Below, piece after piece: positions 21,277 to 21,951 of a stretch of DNA of 21,951 nucleotides; the first letter of the stretch is position 1; each line of letters begins with the position of its first letter. The position numbers and the translations under genes are program-made. The notes beneath the pieces are model-generated. The model was not told the origin of the DNA. It made no database searches and worked only from the letters and a program-made list of their open reading frames with translations. The stretch is from Conoideocrella luteorostrata (lineage: Eukaryota; Ascomycota; Sordariomycetes; Hypocreales; Clavicipitaceae), in contig JASWJB010000495.1 in NCBI GenBank assembly GCA_032433595.1, forward strand, positions 1-21,951, in the 5' to 3' direction.

Positions 21277-21285
21277 TACTCCGTA
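21277..21285 (-). repeat. TACTCCGTA nonamer
   Basis: Exact copy about 190 bp downstream of the secreted-protein stop codon. Confidence 0.8.
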
Positions 21286-21338
21286 TGCAGTTGGTGTTCT
21301 GCTATTCTCTTTGTCCACACCGCATCCGCGTTTGCCAT

Positions 21339-21350
21339 GGTTATATAACC
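21339..21350. promoter_or_regulatory. Palindromic TATA element GGTTATATAACC
   Basis: This perfect 12-bp palindrome contains TATATAA (21342-21348). It is 520-530 bp upstream of the Zn2Cys6 start codon, rather far for its TATA box unless the 5' UTR is long or contains an intron. Because it is symmetric it gives no direction. Confidence 0.3.
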
Positions 21351-21872
21351 AACCTCTGCTGCACATTGGTATCAATGTGCGGGGCATAAGCCAACATCGA
21401 CGCATTGGTATGAATGATGTAGAAAGAACAAGTCACATAGGCATGAATCCCAGAAAAGATAAGCGGTCAATTCTGGCTGGGCAACTCTCTTGGCCAAACT
21501 GCCCGTTATGGCTAATGCCGAGATGGCTTGACCGGCCGTCTTCCGCCGCACCAATCCACACAGCATGTCCGCCGGTCAGTCAAACCCCAATTTTATTCGA
21601 TGGCTTTCATCACATCCTAAACCATGATGCAGTGGTGGCATACTGCCTTGCACGGCTGGTAAGCTTACGTAGCCAAGGGGCGGGCATGCATCAGTGGCTT
21701 TCTGGTTGTTCGTTCCAGGGAAATCACTGTTTAATTTGCGGATCTTTTGCGATACATTTTGGACAGAAGAAGCTGGCCGGCTGGCACCTGTCGCGCTGAG
21801 AATGGCCATCGCGACCTCATCGCTTGTAAAGGCCCGCCCTTGTCTGTGACTTTTGACCGCGTCATATTCAAT

Positions 21873-21951
21873 ATGCCCGGCGTGCCGGCATCCCGCAGCT
21901 GCGAAGCCTGTCGCAAGGTCAAGAAGAAGGTGCGAGCTGAGAGAATCCCAT
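21873..21951 (+). CDS. Zn(II)2Cys6 transcription factor, 5' end only (cut by window edge)
   Basis: The first exon, 21873-21929, encodes 19 residues, MPGVPASRSCEACRKVKKK. This is the start of a fungal binuclear zinc-cluster domain (CxxCRKxKxK). The next expected residues, Cys-Asp, are not encoded directly. Instead GTGCGA begins at 21930, a plausible phase-0 intron donor; fungal zinc-cluster genes often have an intron at this point. The remaining bases are therefore read as intron. The MPGVP start is shared with many fungal regulators of this class. The protein should be a nuclear DNA-binding activator or repressor recognising CGG-type half-sites, with the rest of the gene to the right of the window. 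Its target is unknown; the neighbouring secreted-protein gene is one candidate by position only. Confidence 0.8.
   Translation, partial: MPGVPASRSCEACRKVKKKVRAERIP

Larger units (their letters stand above)
21084..21872. other. Intergenic region before the Zn2Cys6 gene
   Basis: It holds the 3' flank of the secreted-protein gene, with G-rich runs at about 21110-21130, one exact nonamer, and the upstream region of the regulator at the right edge. The 175-codon open frame at 21272-21799 has no recognisable domain and is not taken as a gene. Confidence 0.5.

Noticed and set aside
3179..21285. CRISPR-like or telomeric interpretation of the repeated nonamer
   Set aside because: The copies are irregularly spaced, only 9 bp long and in both orientations in eukaryotic-type DNA. 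No TTAGGG arrays were seen.

Overview
The window looks like nuclear DNA of a filamentous ascomycete, most likely a Sordariomycete and plausibly Hypocreales. The grounds are short GT-AG introns (53-110 bp) with CTRAY-type branch sites, coding sequence rich in C at third positions, fungal gene families (MFS sugar porter, fungal P2C ATPase, Zn2Cys6 regulator, pogo/Fot1-derived sequence), and a scattered intergenic nonamer TACGGAGTA/TACTCCGTA. Genus and species cannot be fixed from the sequence alone.

Layout. A two-exon MFS hexose/monosaccharide transporter (558 aa, minus strand) occupies 239-2022. A gene-poor stretch of about 7.5 kb follows (2023-9576). It holds many copies of the nonamer, several short tandem repeats and no convincing gene. 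At 9577-10306 (minus) lies a two-exon gene for a 214-aa protein that carries only the DNA-binding half of a pogo/Fot1-type transposase, spliced to an acidic, aromatic-rich tail. A second gene-poor stretch (10307-15119) holds more nonamers, including a tight cluster at 13230-13289 and one copy inside a longer palindrome at 12832-12852. A nine-exon P2C (Na+,K+-ATPase alpha-like) cation ATPase of 1,107 aa fills 15120-18989 (plus). A secreted 377-aa protein with propeller-like sequence and a clear TATA box is at 19840-21083 (plus). The right edge cuts the first exon and intron of a Zn2Cys6 transcription factor that starts at 21873 (plus).

The genes do not form an obvious pathway or secondary-metabolite cluster. 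Two encode plasma-membrane-type transporters (sugar and cation), one encodes a secreted protein, and one or two encode DNA-binding regulators. The observations most worth follow-up are the solo transposase DNA-binding protein with an activation-domain-like tail, the non-random intergenic nonamer (16 exact copies counted, all outside coding exons), and the P2C ATPase whose predicted cation site differs from animal Na+,K+-ATPase at key positions.
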